A DNA stretch of 64,000 nucleotides from Klebsiella sp. RHBSTW-00484. GTDB taxonomy: Bacteria; Pseudomonadota; Gammaproteobacteria; Enterobacterales; Enterobacteriaceae. Shown piece by piece: positions 46,961 to 56,521 of the stretch (within the stretch, counting starts at the first letter, position 1; each line of letters opens with the position of its first letter). A program made the position numbers and the translations under genes. The notes under the pieces were generated by a model, which was not told where the DNA came from, did no database searches, and saw only the letters and a list, made by a program, of their open reading frames with translations. The stretch spans positions 2,790,001 through 2,854,000 of the forward strand of contig NZ_CP055481.1 in NCBI RefSeq assembly GCF_013705725.1, written 5' to 3'.

Positions 46961-48576
46961 GCACTTTTCCTCTTACTATCCCAGGGAAGATGAACAAAAA
47001 ATTGGGTAAACACGCCGGGTTCGGACTCGACGGCCAGCGTGCCGCCCAGTTCGTGAAGCTGCTGGCTGGCAAGAAACAGCCCGACGCCGCGATTCTCGCC
47101 TTTGGTGGAGAATCCTTTATTAAAAATATCATCAATAATCGCCTGTGGAATACCGGGGCCATCATCGCTGACTTCGCCGCTCAACCAGCCGTTCTGATAG
47201 TGTAACAGCAGGCTGACTTCGCCCTCGGCCTGGCCGCTCATGGCATCGAGCGCGTTCTCGATTAAATTGCCCAGCACGGTGATCAGCACGGTTACCTGTT
47301 TTTCATTCGGGCTGTCCGGCACCAGGCTCTCTTCGGCAAGCGTGAGGGTAAAACCGCGCTCCCTGGCATGCTGAATTTTGCCGATTAAAAATCCCGCGAC
47401 GACCGGCGATTTAATGCGGTTCTGGATTTCACCAATATCCGCCTGATAAGTGTGGGCGGTGTGCAGCACGTACTCTTCCAGCTTGTCGTAACTCTTTATA
47501 TTCAGCAGGCCGAGAATCACGTGCAGTTTATTCATAAATTCATGTGAGGTGGTGCGCAGGGCGTCAACGTAATTCACCATCCCATCGAGGCGCTGAAGCA
47601 GTTGGCTGACTTCGGTTTTATCACGGAAGGTGCTGATTGCGCCCACTACGTCATCCTGGCTGCGCACCGCAACGGTGTTGCTGATCAGCAGAAGGCCGTT
47701 ACAGCCCAGCTCCCGATCGTAAATGGGTTCTCCGGTTTGCAGCACCTCCTGCAAATCCGCCAGCAGCGGCGTATCGGTGATGTCATTATTAGGGCCGTTA
47801 AACAGGATATCGCGCGCGGCGGGGTTAATCAGCGTGACCTGGCCGTCAGCATCTACCGCCACGACGCCCTCTTTTAACGAGTGCAGCATCGCCTGGCGCT
47901 GCTGAAACTGGTTGGATATCTCCTGCGGCTCCAGGCCCAACAGAACGCGCTTCAGACCGCGAACCAGACTCCAGGTACCAATGGCGCAAACCAGCGCACT
48001 GAACAGCACGGTCAATATTACATCCCGGCGGCTGGTAGCGATTTGCTGATCAACTTTGCTCAGCGAAATGCCAATCGCCACCACGCCAATTTGCCGGTGG
48101 TTATCGTCAAAAACAGGCGTAAAAACCCGCAGCGCCGGGGCCAGTACGCCGTGGTTAACGGCAACGTTCTCTCGACCTTTTAGCGTTGGCAGAATGTCAT
48201 CGCCAATAAAAGGTTGACCGATAATCTGGCTATTGGGGTGCGAATAGCGGATGCCGTCCATATTGGTGACTACGGCAAACAGCAGCCCATTGCGTTTGGT
48301 GGCCGCCAGCGCCAGCGGCTGGATGATATTATTTTGCGGCGATAAGGCCAAACCACGTTTGACTTCGGGGGTATCGGCCAGCGTTCGCGCCACCGCCAGC
48401 GCCGTATCTTTCACACCGTCGCGCGTCGCGCCGCTGATCTGCATAAACCACAGGGTATAGACCAGAAGCAACACTGAACCGATCACGCTGCTAATCATTA
48501 AGGTGACCGCGGTGCTCAGCTTCATACTCATTGAGCGTTTACGGGCGGGCGAAGCCTGCTGCGCTAATTCATTCAT
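46957..48576 (-). CDS. CitA/DcuS-family sensor histidine kinase
   Basis: This 539-aa protein has TM1 at about 24-45, a periplasmic PAS domain (about 46-182, with FAVVTNMDGIRYSHPNSQIIGQ, the CitA/DcuS ligand-site signature), TM2 at about 186-206, a cytoplasmic PAS domain (about 220-325), the phospho-acceptor H345 in TSHEFMNKLHVILGLL, and a HATPase (NLIENALDAM, DDGPGIP, GVGLFLASQ). This family senses citrate, C4-dicarboxylates or related acids. It is divergent from mqo. Confidence 0.9.
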   Translation of the reverse strand: MNELAQQASPARKRSMSMKLSTAVTLMISSVIGSVLLLVYTLWFMQISGATRDGVKDTALAVARTLADTPEVKRGLALSPQNNIIQPLALAATKRNGLLFAVVTNMDGIRYSHPNSQIIGQPFIGDDILPTLKGRENVAVNHGVLAPALRVFTPVFDDNHRQIGVVAIGISLSKVDQQIATSRRDVILTVLFSALVCAIGTWSLVRGLKRVLLGLEPQEISNQFQQRQAMLHSLKEGVVAVDADGQVTLINPAARDILFNGPNNDITDTPLLADLQEVLQTGEPIYDRELGCNGLLLISNTVAVRSQDDVVGAISTFRDKTEVSQLLQRLDGMVNYVDALRTTSHEFMNKLHVILGLLNIKSYDKLEEYVLHTAHTYQADIGEIQNRIKSPVVAGFLIGKIQHARERGFTLTLAEESLVPDSPNEKQVTVLITVLGNLIENALDAMSGQAEGEVSLLLHYQNGWLSGEVSDDGPGIPQAIIDDIFNKGFSTKGENRGVGLFLASQQLHELGGTLAVESEPGVFTQFFVHLPWDSKRKSA

Positions 48577-48964
48577 ACTAACCCCGGTGAATCGCTAATA
48601 AGCGTGTCGCTGAATCAAAGGATCTCTTAAAGCCGTGTAAAAAGCAAAATTGACCGTCAGGAGCCGGTTAAGAGAGTAGGGCAATAGCGAAGCCGCACCG
48701 GAATAATGCCATCTTCCATCATCGAATATCCCTACTGAATTTGTGAGAATTAACGTATTTATAAACAAATATATCCTCCCGGAATGGCGATTCCTGCTGT
48801 TGAATATTTCATTTTTTTAATGGTTATTTTACTTTTTTAAGTTAAAAAACCAGGTTAATAATAATTGGCTATGTGTGCGAAAGTGTAAATGATATTTTAA
48901 AATAAAGTAAAAGTGCGTTAATATGCACCCTCTTATTACACTTGTGCTATGTGATATTTCTATT
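48577..48964. promoter_or_regulatory. Divergent control region between the sensor kinase gene and mqo
   Basis: This stretch of about 390 bp has no gene and is AT-rich on the mqo side (48720-48920). A small inverted repeat GGAAT-GGCG-ATTCC lies at 48781-48794. The promoters of both units must be here; it is the natural place for the response regulator to act. Confidence 0.5.
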
Positions 48965-50620
48965 ATGCCTGCAATTAAAAATACGATTATATCTATGACC
49001 GCATTAGCGATGTTCGTCAGTTCGGCGACATATGCAAATGACGATACCTCGAAAAAAACCGATTTCCTGTTGATTGGCGGCGGCATTATGAGCGCGTCGC
49101 TGGGGACCTGGCTGCACGAATTACAGCCGGAGTGGAAACAGGTGATGGTTGAGAAGTTAGATGGCGTTGCGCTGGAGTCCTCGAACGGCTGGAACAACGC
49201 CGGGACCGGGCACTCCGCTAACATGGAGCTGAACTACACGCCGGAACGCCCGGATGGCTCTATCGACGTCAGCAAAGCGCTGGATATTAACGAGCAGTTT
49301 ATGATCTCCCGTCAGTTCTGGACGGCGCAGGTCAAACGCGGCATTTTGCACGATCCGCATGCATTTATTAATTCCACCCCGCATATGAGTTTCGTCTGGG
49401 GTGATAACGTGGATTATCTGCAAAAACGTTATACCGCCTTGCAGCAAACCACTTTATTCCAGGGGATGAAATTCTCCACCGATCACGCGCAAATAAAGCA
49501 ATGGGCGCCGCTGGTTATGGAAGGTCGCGATCCGCAGCAAAGAGTCGCGGCGACATGGACGCCGGTTGGTACCGACGTTAACTATGGGGAAATAACCCGC
49601 CAGCTGATCGGAAGCCTGAAGAAAAATAACAACTTCACGCTGCAAACTTCGTCTGAAGTGACCGATTTTAAACGTAATGCCGATAATTCATGGCACGTGA
49701 CGATTAAAAACGTGAATAGCGGCGAAGAGCAGGCGATCGATGCCAAGTACGTCTTTATCGGCGCTGGCGGCGGTGCGCTGAAATTACTGCAAAAAACCGG
49801 TATCCCGGAAGCGGATAACTACGCCGGTTTCCCGGTGGGCGGCTCCTTCCTGATGACCGAAAATCCGGCAGTGACCAAAGAGCATCAGCAAAAAGTCTAT
49901 GGTCAGGCCTCGGTGGGCGCACCGCCGATGTCGGTACCGCATCTTGATGCCCGTTTCCTCGACGGCAAGCGCGTGGTGCTGTTTGGGCCATTCGCCACCT
50001 TCTCAACTAAGTTCCTTAAAAACGGCTCGTTCCTGGATCTGCTGAGTACCACCACCACCGATAACGTGCTGCCGATGACTCACGTTGGTCTGGACAACTT
50101 CGACCTGGTGAAATACCTGATTAGCCAGGTTATGTTGAGTGATGATGACCGCTTTGCAGCGTTGAGAGAGTATTACCCTAGCGCACGTAAAGAGGACTGG
50201 AAGCTGATTCAGGCCGGCCAGCGCGTGCAGATCATCAAGAAAGATGCTGAAAAGGGCGGCGTGCTGAAGTTGGGTACGGAAGTGGTGGTCGATCAGCAGA
50301 AAACCATCTCCGCTCTGCTGGGTGCATCGCCGGGCGCTTCTACCGCCGCGCCAATTACCCTGAATGTGATTAAGCAGATGTTCCCGGAGCAGTTTAACTC
50401 CCCGGAATGGCAGAGCCGCATTCGCGATATCGTCCCAAGCTACGGTCAGAAGCTGAACGGCAACGTTGCGCTGACTCAGCAGGTTTGGAATGACACCGCT
50501 GCCGCATTGCAGTTGACCAAACCGCCGGTGATCGAGATGAACGCCGCCGCGCCGGTCATGACCGCAAAACCGGCAGAGCCGAAGGCGGAAGCGTCGCCGC
50601 AGCACGATATGGCACTCTAA
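48965..50620 (+). CDS. mqo: Malate:quinone oxidoreductase
   Basis: This 551-aa FAD enzyme oxidises L-malate to oxaloacetate and passes electrons to quinone. It has the FAD motif [17 protein letters not shown], the family block [21 protein letters not shown], and [20 protein letters not shown]. As in E. coli Mqo there is a signal-like hydrophobic N-terminus ([20 protein letters not shown]). The start is uncertain: ATG 48965 gives a clean leader, while 48923 adds 14 residues; neither has a strong Shine-Dalgarno. The C-terminus is Ala/Pro/Glu rich. Confidence 0.93.
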   Translation: MPAIKNTIISMTALAMFVSSATYANDDTSKKTDFLLIGGGIMSASLGTWLHELQPEWKQVMVEKLDGVALESSNGWNNAGTGHSANMELNYTPERPDGSIDVSKALDINEQFMISRQFWTAQVKRGILHDPHAFINSTPHMSFVWGDNVDYLQKRYTALQQTTLFQGMKFSTDHAQIKQWAPLVMEGRDPQQRVAATWTPVGTDVNYGEITRQLIGSLKKNNNFTLQTSSEVTDFKRNADNSWHVTIKNVNSGEEQAIDAKYVFIGAGGGALKLLQKTGIPEADNYAGFPVGGSFLMTENPAVTKEHQQKVYGQASVGAPPMSVPHLDARFLDGKRVVLFGPFATFSTKFLKNGSFLDLLSTTTTDNVLPMTHVGLDNFDLVKYLISQVMLSDDDRFAALREYYPSARKEDWKLIQAGQRVQIIKKDAEKGGVLKLGTEVVVDQQKTISALLGASPGASTAAPITLNVIKQMFPEQFNSPEWQSRIRDIVPSYGQKLNGNVALTQQVWNDTAAALQLTKPPVIEMNAAAPVMTAKPAEPKAEASPQHDMAL

Positions 50621-50638
50621 GCCCACGCCTGTGAAATT

Positions 50639-50724
50639 GCCCGGTGGCGGCTAGCGCCTTACCGGGCCTACGGGACGAGTTCGGGTTTTGTAGGTCGGGC
50701 ATGGCGCTAGCCGCCGCCCGACAG
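50639..50724. repeat. Pair of REP elements (BIME) past mqo
   Basis: CCCGGTGGCGGCTAGCGCCT then TACCGGGCCTAC is a REP unit, and GTCGGGCATGGCGCTAGCCG then CCGCCCGAC is a second in opposite orientation, separated by about 20 bp. Their GGCTAGCGCC/GGCGCTAGCC arms are mutually complementary. This is a typical bacterial interspersed mosaic element. Confidence 0.82.
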
Positions 50725-50885
50725 AAAGGCGAGCACGGTAACCCAAATAAGTTGGCGACTCGACTCCCACGATTAATGAATCTCACTCATAACCTCAATC
50801 CCCCTCGCAGGGATTATCCCGCGCGCCTTTCCCGCTAAACTTGCCGCTCTCCTCATCGCAATCCCTCTCCTCAACGGAAATAATA

Positions 50886-52061
50886 ATGACTTCACCGCAA
50901 ACGCGTGCAGCCAGCGGGCCGCTGTTTATTCTGATTCTCAGCGGGCTGATGGCGTTCACCTCGCTCTCGACGGATATCTACCTGCCGGCGATGCCGGTAA
51001 TGGCTGCCGAGTTACAGGGTGATGCTGAAATGACTATCACCGGTTTTCTGATTGGTTTTGCCCTGGCGCAGCTGGTTTGGGGCCCAATTAGCGACCGCCT
51101 CGGACGACGAACGCCGCTGTTTATCGGCATGGTACTGTTTATTATCGGTTCTGCGGGCTGTGCGCTGTCGACTACTATCGATCAAATTGTCTTCTGGCGC
51201 GTCTTCCAGGCGCTGGGAGCCTGCACCGGACCAATGCTGGCGCGGGCGATGGTGCGCGATCTCTTTGCTCGCAGCCGGGCGGCGCAAATGCTTTCAACTT
51301 TAACTATCGTGATGGCTATTGCGCCGATTGCCGGGCCGCTAATCGGCGGGCAGATGATTAAAGTCACCAGTTGGCACGCTATCTTCTGGCTGTTGGCAGT
51401 GATTGGCGCGCTGATGTTTATTGCGCTGCGCTGGCTGCCGGAAACACTGCCGCCGGAACGTCGTCAGCAGGGCTCAATGCTGGGGGCATTTCGCAATTAT
51501 GGTCAGCTGTTGAAAAACGCGACTTTTATGCGCTACACCCTGAGCCTGACCTTTTTCTACGTCGCCGCCTATGCCTTTATTACCGGTTCGCCGGATGTCT
51601 ATATTCGTTACTACGGCGTTGCGCCGCAGCATTACGGCTGGTTGTTCGCGGTGAATATTATTGGGGTTATGGCGATGAGCGTGGTAAACCGCCGTCTGGT
51701 TCAGCGCCACGCCCTGAGCTCGCTGCTGAAAATATCGCTGGCGGTTGCCGCGCTAGCCGTCGTGATACTGGCGACGGGTGTCAGGCTGCATATTGGCGGC
51801 ATTGGTCTGATAGTGGCCAGCGTGTTCCTTTTTTTCTCGATGAACGGCGTGATTGCCGCCACCTCGACCGCCGCGGCGCTGGATGAGGCAGGGGCGTTTG
51901 CTGGTTCGGCCTCAGCGCTGATTGGCTCATTGCAGTACGGCAGCGGGATTATTTCTTCGTTACTGCTGGCGTGGCTGCGTGACGGTACGCCATGGACGAT
52001 GGCGTGGATCATGGCTGCTTTTACCCTTGCCAGCCTGCTGCTGGCCTGGCGAAACCGATAA
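50886..52061 (+). CDS. Bcr/CflA-family MFS drug exporter
   Basis: This 391-aa protein has 12 membrane helices. The first helix ends in LSTDIYLPAMP, the Bcr/CflA (DHA1) hallmark, and the loop 2-3 motif GPISDRLGRRTP is present. It is a proton-driven exporter; the substrate is unknown (bicyclomycin, chloramphenicol or amino acids in relatives). The start was set at MTSPQTRAASGP, since the 15 codons upstream have no helix. It lies 130 bp upstream of mdcR; no functional link is visible. Confidence 0.88.
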   Translation: MTSPQTRAASGPLFILILSGLMAFTSLSTDIYLPAMPVMAAELQGDAEMTITGFLIGFALAQLVWGPISDRLGRRTPLFIGMVLFIIGSAGCALSTTIDQIVFWRVFQALGACTGPMLARAMVRDLFARSRAAQMLSTLTIVMAIAPIAGPLIGGQMIKVTSWHAIFWLLAVIGALMFIALRWLPETLPPERRQQGSMLGAFRNYGQLLKNATFMRYTLSLTFFYVAAYAFITGSPDVYIRYYGVAPQHYGWLFAVNIIGVMAMSVVNRRLVQRHALSSLLKISLAVAALAVVILATGVRLHIGGIGLIVASVFLFFSMNGVIAATSTAAALDEAGAFAGSASALIGSLQYGSGIISSLLLAWLRDGTPWTMAWIMAAFTLASLLLAWRNR

Positions 52062-52191
52062 ATTGCACTAATCGATATCTCTGCGCGTATATCCCGGTTT
52101 CGGCTAATACGTCAATCGTTAATTGCGTTTATACTGTCTTGAAATCACACAAGAAAATGCAAATGAAGACCGAAATGCGGGGCGCAATGCA

Positions 52192-53118
52192 ATGAAAGAC
52201 GACATTAATCAGGAGATCACCTTCCGCAAGCTGTCGGTTTTTATGATGTTTATGGTGAAGGGCAATATCGCCAGAACTGCAGAGGCGATGCAACTGAGCG
52301 GCGTCAGCGTTCATCGGGCGCTGCACACCCTGGAAGAGGGGGTTGGCTGTCCGCTTTTTATCCATAAAGGACGGAATCTGTTACCGCTCCCGGCGGCGTG
52401 GACGCTGCTTGAATACTGCCAGGACGTGATGAGCCTGATGACTCGTGGACTGGAAGCAACGCGCAAAGTGGCTGGCGTCGGACAGGGGCGGCTACGCATC
52501 GGTACGCTTTATTCCCTGACGCTGGAAACCGTACCGCGCATTATTATGGGCATGAAGCTGCGCCGTCCTGAGCTGGAGCTGGATCTCACCATGGGATCCA
52601 ATCAGATGCTGCTGGATATGCTGGAAGATGATGCGCTGGATGCGATTCTGATTGCCACCAACGAAGGTGAGTTCAGCAATTCCGCTTTTGATGTGGTCCC
52701 GCTGTTTGAGGATGATATTTTCCTCGCTGCCCCGGCAACGGAGCAACTGGATACCAGCCAACCTGCCGAGCTGCGCGATTACGCTGAGCGTAAGTTTGTC
52801 TCGCTGGCGGAAGGGTTTGCTACCTATGCGGGCTTTCAGGATGCGTTTCAGGTAGCCGGATTTGAGCCGGAAATCGTTACCCGGGTTAACGATATCTTTT
52901 CAATGATTAGCCTGGTTCAGGCGGGGGTGGGGTTTGCGCTGCTGCCGGGACGCATGAAAAAAGTCTATGAAAACGACGTACAGCTGTTGAAGCTGGCGGA
53001 GCCATATCAGATGCGCCAGCTTATCTCGATTGTCTATTCACATCATCGCGAGCGCGACGCCGACCTGCTGGCGCTGGCGGCAGAAGGGCGCATGTACGCC
53101 CGCAGCCTTAGCCATTAA
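52192..53118 (+). CDS. mdcR: MdcR, LysR-family regulator of malonate use
   Basis: This 308-aa LysR protein has helix-turn-helix at about residues 20-40 (NIARTAEAMQLSGVSVHRALHTLEE) and an effector domain with GRLRIGTLYSLTLETVPRI. It matches the malonate decarboxylase activator MdcR and lies at the end of the mdc operon in opposite orientation, overlapping mdcH by 11 bp. The start MKDDINQEITFRKL was preferred to upstream in-frame codons. Confidence 0.9.
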   Translation: MKDDINQEITFRKLSVFMMFMVKGNIARTAEAMQLSGVSVHRALHTLEEGVGCPLFIHKGRNLLPLPAAWTLLEYCQDVMSLMTRGLEATRKVAGVGQGRLRIGTLYSLTLETVPRIIMGMKLRRPELELDLTMGSNQMLLDMLEDDALDAILIATNEGEFSNSAFDVVPLFEDDIFLAAPATEQLDTSQPAELRDYAERKFVSLAEGFATYAGFQDAFQVAGFEPEIVTRVNDIFSMISLVQAGVGFALLPGRMKKVYENDVQLLKLAEPYQMRQLISIVYSHHRERDADLLALAAEGRMYARSLSH

Positions 53119-54010
53119 GCCGGATAGCCAGGTGACGAGCGACTTCTACGCCGCTGCGTTCCAGCGAAATGCTCTCACCGTGCCAGCCCGCCTGGCGGGT
53201 AAGACAGGTCAGAACGCCGCCCGGCGGCATCTCAATTGCCAGCCGCGCCTCGCGCTCATCGGCGGCAACCATCGCCTCCTGCCAGCGCACGGTGCGCGCC
53301 ATATTCAGCGCCAGATCGTCGGCGATTTTCAGCGGGTCCCAGAGCACGCGCGCCGTGGAGCCGCTCAAATACGCGCAGCGTGGGCGCTTGAGCGTGATGG
53401 CAGAAAAGGCCTTCGCCAGCTCAGCCGCCGGTTTATCCAGTAACGCGCAGTGCGACGGTACGCTGACCGCTAGCCGCTGCGCTTTGCTGGCACCCGCCTT
53501 CAGCGCCAGCTGTGCCACTCGCGCCATCTCCTCGTCGCGCCCGGCAATCACTATCTGCGTTTCGGCGTTAAGGTTGGCGATATAAAGCTCGCTGTCGGCA
53601 ATCAGCTTTTCTACGCGGTCGAGCGTCAGGCCCATAATGGCGGTAAGCCCGTAGCCTTGAGGATAAGCTTGCTCCATTAAATCGCCGCGTAGCGCCACCA
53701 GACGCAGGGCGTCGGCGAAGTCCAGCGCATCGGCAATCACCGCTGCCGGGAAAGCGCCGATCGACAGGCCGCTGACCATGTCCGGGTTTACGCCCTGGCG
53801 CTGAAGCTCCCGCGCCCAGGCAACACCGGTAATTAACAGGCACAACTGCACCGCGCGGGTATGTTGTAACGCGGCGGCGTTATCTAAATTATCGACTTCA
53901 TCGCCAAGCACGGTGCGCGCTTCAGCCAGAATATTCTGGCGATCGGGGATAGCGGCGAGCATACCTTGCCGCTGGTTTCCCTGACCGGGAAAGGTAAAGA
54001 GAATTTTCAT
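53108..54010 (-). CDS. mdcH: MdcH, malonyl-CoA:ACP transacylase of malonate decarboxylase
   Basis: This 300-aa FabD-like protein has FTFPGQGNQRQGM, the nucleophile motif SGLSIGAFPAAV and SVPSHCALLDKPA (catalytic His). It charges the MdcC carrier protein with malonate from malonyl-CoA. The start at MKILFTFPGQ overlaps mdcG by 4 bp. It is the last gene of the mdc operon. Confidence 0.92.
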   Translation of the reverse strand: MKILFTFPGQGNQRQGMLAAIPDRQNILAEARTVLGDEVDNLDNAAALQHTRAVQLCLLITGVAWARELQRQGVNPDMVSGLSIGAFPAAVIADALDFADALRLVALRGDLMEQAYPQGYGLTAIMGLTLDRVEKLIADSELYIANLNAETQIVIAGRDEEMARVAQLALKAGASKAQRLAVSVPSHCALLDKPAAELAKAFSAITLKRPRCAYLSGSTARVLWDPLKIADDLALNMARTVRWQEAMVAADEREARLAIEMPPGGVLTCLTRQAGWHGESISLERSGVEVARHLAIRLNG

Positions 54011-54627
54011 GCTTCCTCCCTGTTCCACGGCGTCTCGGTAAGACGCGCGCCGTGGGACGTCTTCAGCAGAGCGCGGCCATCGCGCAGCCACTCGTTAAGC
54101 GCGAAAGCTCCGGCTGGCGTTTCGACCTGGGTATCCGCCCGGCAGGGCAACTGGGCGACGCGGGCTTGCCATTCGAGCAATGCCTCACGGGTGACAGGCT
54201 GCGGGGCGCGAATGAGTAGATCCAGATCGCTGGTGGCGTGGAGAACGGGAATTTCGGTGGCCAGCGCGTAGCCAGTGCTGCCGGTAATGCCCCAACGCCA
54301 TGGCCAGTCGTGCAGGGTCAGTGAAATAGCCGCCTGTAGCGGCGGCTGAGAGACAAACGGCGAGCGCAGAAGCAGCTGGCGGTCGGCGAGCGTTTCCGGG
54401 CTGATGGTACGAACGATATTCTCCATCCGTACCCAGCCCGCAGCCCGCTGTTCGCGCTTCATGCCGCGCACGCCCACCGGAATGCGGGCGTCGGCATCAA
54501 CGTCGCGTCGGACCACCACCGGCAGGCTGACTCGCCAGTGCTGGGCGACCCAGAGTTCCTCGGTAGCCTCCAGCGCACAGGCTTGATTCAACCAGACTAA
54601 ATCGTGAGGACGCGGCATTGATGACAT
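54007..54627 (-). CDS. mdcG: MdcG, phosphoribosyl-dephospho-CoA transferase
   Basis: This 206-aa nucleotidyltransferase-like protein has the GSTGYALATEIPVLHATSDLD block with acidic DLDLLIR, which fits a metal-dependent transferase. It attaches the dephospho-CoA prosthetic group to MdcC. It starts 2 bp after the mdcF stop and overlaps mdcH. Confidence 0.9.
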   Translation of the reverse strand: MSSMPRPHDLVWLNQACALEATEELWVAQHWRVSLPVVVRRDVDADARIPVGVRGMKREQRAAGWVRMENIVRTISPETLADRQLLLRSPFVSQPPLQAAISLTLHDWPWRWGITGSTGYALATEIPVLHATSDLDLLIRAPQPVTREALLEWQARVAQLPCRADTQVETPAGAFALNEWLRDGRALLKTSHGARLTETPWNREEA

Positions 54628-54629
54628 CG

Positions 54630-55589
54630 TTAGATCCCTGAAGTTAAAGTGATAAACAGCGGCAGCGACAGGATACACAGAACCGAGCTTAACAGCAGCA
54701 CCGCTTCCGCATCCGGCGACTGCACGCCAAAGCGGTTACCGAACACCACGCCGAAGAAACCGGCCGCCAGGGCAATCATCAGAATCGCGGTGATGGCGAT
54801 GGAGCCATGCAGACCGAGTAGCATCACCAGACCCCAGGCGATAAACGGCTGCACCAGCAGTTTGACGATGGTTGACGTCGCGATCAGCGCGTTGAGCTGC
54901 AGTTTACGCGCCGACAGAATCACCCCGGTCAGGAACAGCGCTGCGGCGGTTGCCGCCAGGCCCAGCGGTTTAATGGAGGAGAGCAGCAGATCCGGCATTT
55001 TGATACCGATGGCGGAAAGTACCACCCCCAGCAGCGGGCCCCAGACAATCGGTTTTTTCACCGAACGCCACATCAATACCGGCAGCATCGCCAGCGTTGA
55101 ACCGCTGTTTTCTCCGGCTGCCAGCGCTTTTTCACGTTCCAGAATCAGCAGACAGAACGGCGTCATCAATACCGAACCGCAGGCAATAGACACGGCGACC
55201 GAGAGCGAGGTTGACGCACCTTCACCGAGCACGCTGCCAAGAATCGGCAGGCCGAGCGCGGCGTAGTTAGGCAGCGCCACGGTCAGGGTCAGCACGGCGG
55301 CATCCTGCGGTGAGCGCTTAAAGACGCGGGTAGCGAGGAAGTAGATGGCCGCGTAGGTAATCCACATCGCGCCGGTGAGCACCAGCACCAACGGTGATTG
55401 GGCGACGATGCCGCCCCACGGCGTCTGTACCGTGGCGCTGAACAGCGTCGCGGGCAGGGCGAAATCCATTACGAAAATGTTGAGCAGCGAGACGTTTTTG
55501 TTATCGACCATTTTGGCCTTACCGGCCCAGAAGCCCAGCAGCATGATGACAAAAATCGGCGCAAGAGCATGAATAATCACATAAGTCAT
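54630..55589 (-). CDS. mdcF: MdcF, malonate transporter (AEC family)
   Basis: This 319-aa protein has ten predicted membrane helices in the auxin-efflux-carrier fold (two repeats; LPNYAALGLPILGSVLGEGA holds the broken-helix motif). It matches MdcF-type malonate uptake proteins. It is separated from mdcE by 131 bp containing a hairpin, the largest gap in the operon. Confidence 0.9.
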   Translation of the reverse strand: MTYVIIHALAPIFVIMLLGFWAGKAKMVDNKNVSLLNIFVMDFALPATLFSATVQTPWGGIVAQSPLVLVLTGAMWITYAAIYFLATRVFKRSPQDAAVLTLTVALPNYAALGLPILGSVLGEGASTSLSVAVSIACGSVLMTPFCLLILEREKALAAGENSGSTLAMLPVLMWRSVKKPIVWGPLLGVVLSAIGIKMPDLLLSSIKPLGLAATAAALFLTGVILSARKLQLNALIATSTIVKLLVQPFIAWGLVMLLGLHGSIAITAILMIALAAGFFGVVFGNRFGVQSPDAEAVLLLSSVLCILSLPLFITLTSGI

Positions 55590-55652
55590 AAATCACCTGT
55601 AAATAGAATAGAGTACTGGCGCGATTGTTATAATTTCTAAAAGCAGTCTCTC

Positions 55653-55681
55653 CCCAAAGACACTCGATAAGTGCCTTTGGG
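55653..55681 (-). promoter_or_regulatory. Hairpin between mdcE and mdcF
   Basis: CCCAAAG-A-CACT and AGTG-C-CTTTGGG form an 11-bp stem with one mismatch, 40 bp past the mdcE stop. A weak U-rich stretch follows on the minus strand. It may attenuate transcription or protect the enzyme part of the transcript. Confidence 0.5.
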
Positions 55682-55720
55682 TGGCCGCTTCCGGCAGGTT
55701 TTCTTTTACTTAGGGACTGA

Positions 55721-56521
55721 CTACCAGCTGGCGCGCATGCGTTCGCGCACCTGTTGGGAACTACGGCGGTTCTCCGCACCCAGGCGGCATTTCAGGGTGA
55801 CATCCTGGCGAGCGTCAGCGATGGCGTCGCGCAGGGTGGCGGTGACCAGAGCCAGATCGCGAGCGTCTGGGGCATCCGGATGACTAATATCGAGCAGGGA
55901 GGAGAGCAGGCCGAGCGTTGCGTAGTTGCTGACGTCATAGGCCATCGGCGGAATAGTTGCCGCCAGTTTCTCCAGCGCCTCAACGGTACGCAGGGTGATC
56001 CGCGCGGCAGACTCTTTGCCCATCGCATGAACCAGCACGCCGCTGTCGTTAAAGGCGATCAGGCGGTTGGCCTGGTAGCCGTGGGCCAGAAACGCCCCGG
56101 ACATCGCTTTGCCGACAATCAGGCCAATCACCGGGTGACCAGCAAGACGCGCTTTGGCATAAGCGCCTGCCGCACCGGCCAGCGCCTGATGAATACCGAA
56201 GGCCTCTTCGCGGCGACCATAGGCCTGGCTGGGCACATCGATAACCGCAATGATTGGGCGCTTCACCGGGTTATCCGCATCGGCGTCGATAGTTTCGTTA
56301 ACCACTTTCGCCAGAGTCCAGCCTTCAAGCAGGCCGACTTCGCCCTGAGCGGCGCGCGGGTAGTGGTTATTAGCATCCGGCACCACGGCGATAAAACGCA
56401 CGGACTCGCCGTTAAAATCGGCATCGGCAACCTGTACTGACGGGCACAGACCGCTCATCAGCGGGGCATTCGGTGCCAGTTGGTTTAGCCACAGCGCGGC
56501 GCGATTAGTGAACTGACTCAT
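55721..56521 (-). CDS. mdcE: Malonate decarboxylase gamma subunit
   Basis: This 266-aa carboxyltransferase-like (crotonase fold) subunit has AVIDVPSQAYGRREEAFGIH and IGLIVGKAMSGAFLAHGYQAN. With MdcD it forms the decarboxylase core that acts on malonyl-ACP. Its start overlaps the mdcD stop by 1 bp. Confidence 0.93.
   Translation of the reverse strand: MSQFTNRAALWLNQLAPNAPLMSGLCPSVQVADADFNGESVRFIAVVPDANNHYPRAAQGEVGLLEGWTLAKVVNETIDADADNPVKRPIIAVIDVPSQAYGRREEAFGIHQALAGAAGAYAKARLAGHPVIGLIVGKAMSGAFLAHGYQANRLIAFNDSGVLVHAMGKESAARITLRTVEALEKLAATIPPMAYDVSNYATLGLLSSLLDISHPDAPDARDLALVTATLRDAIADARQDVTLKCRLGAENRRSSQQVRERMRASW

Noticed and set aside
51371..51886. 171-codon open frame inside the MFS gene
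   Set aside because: Out-of-frame shadow of a well-supported transporter; no family features and no ribosome site.
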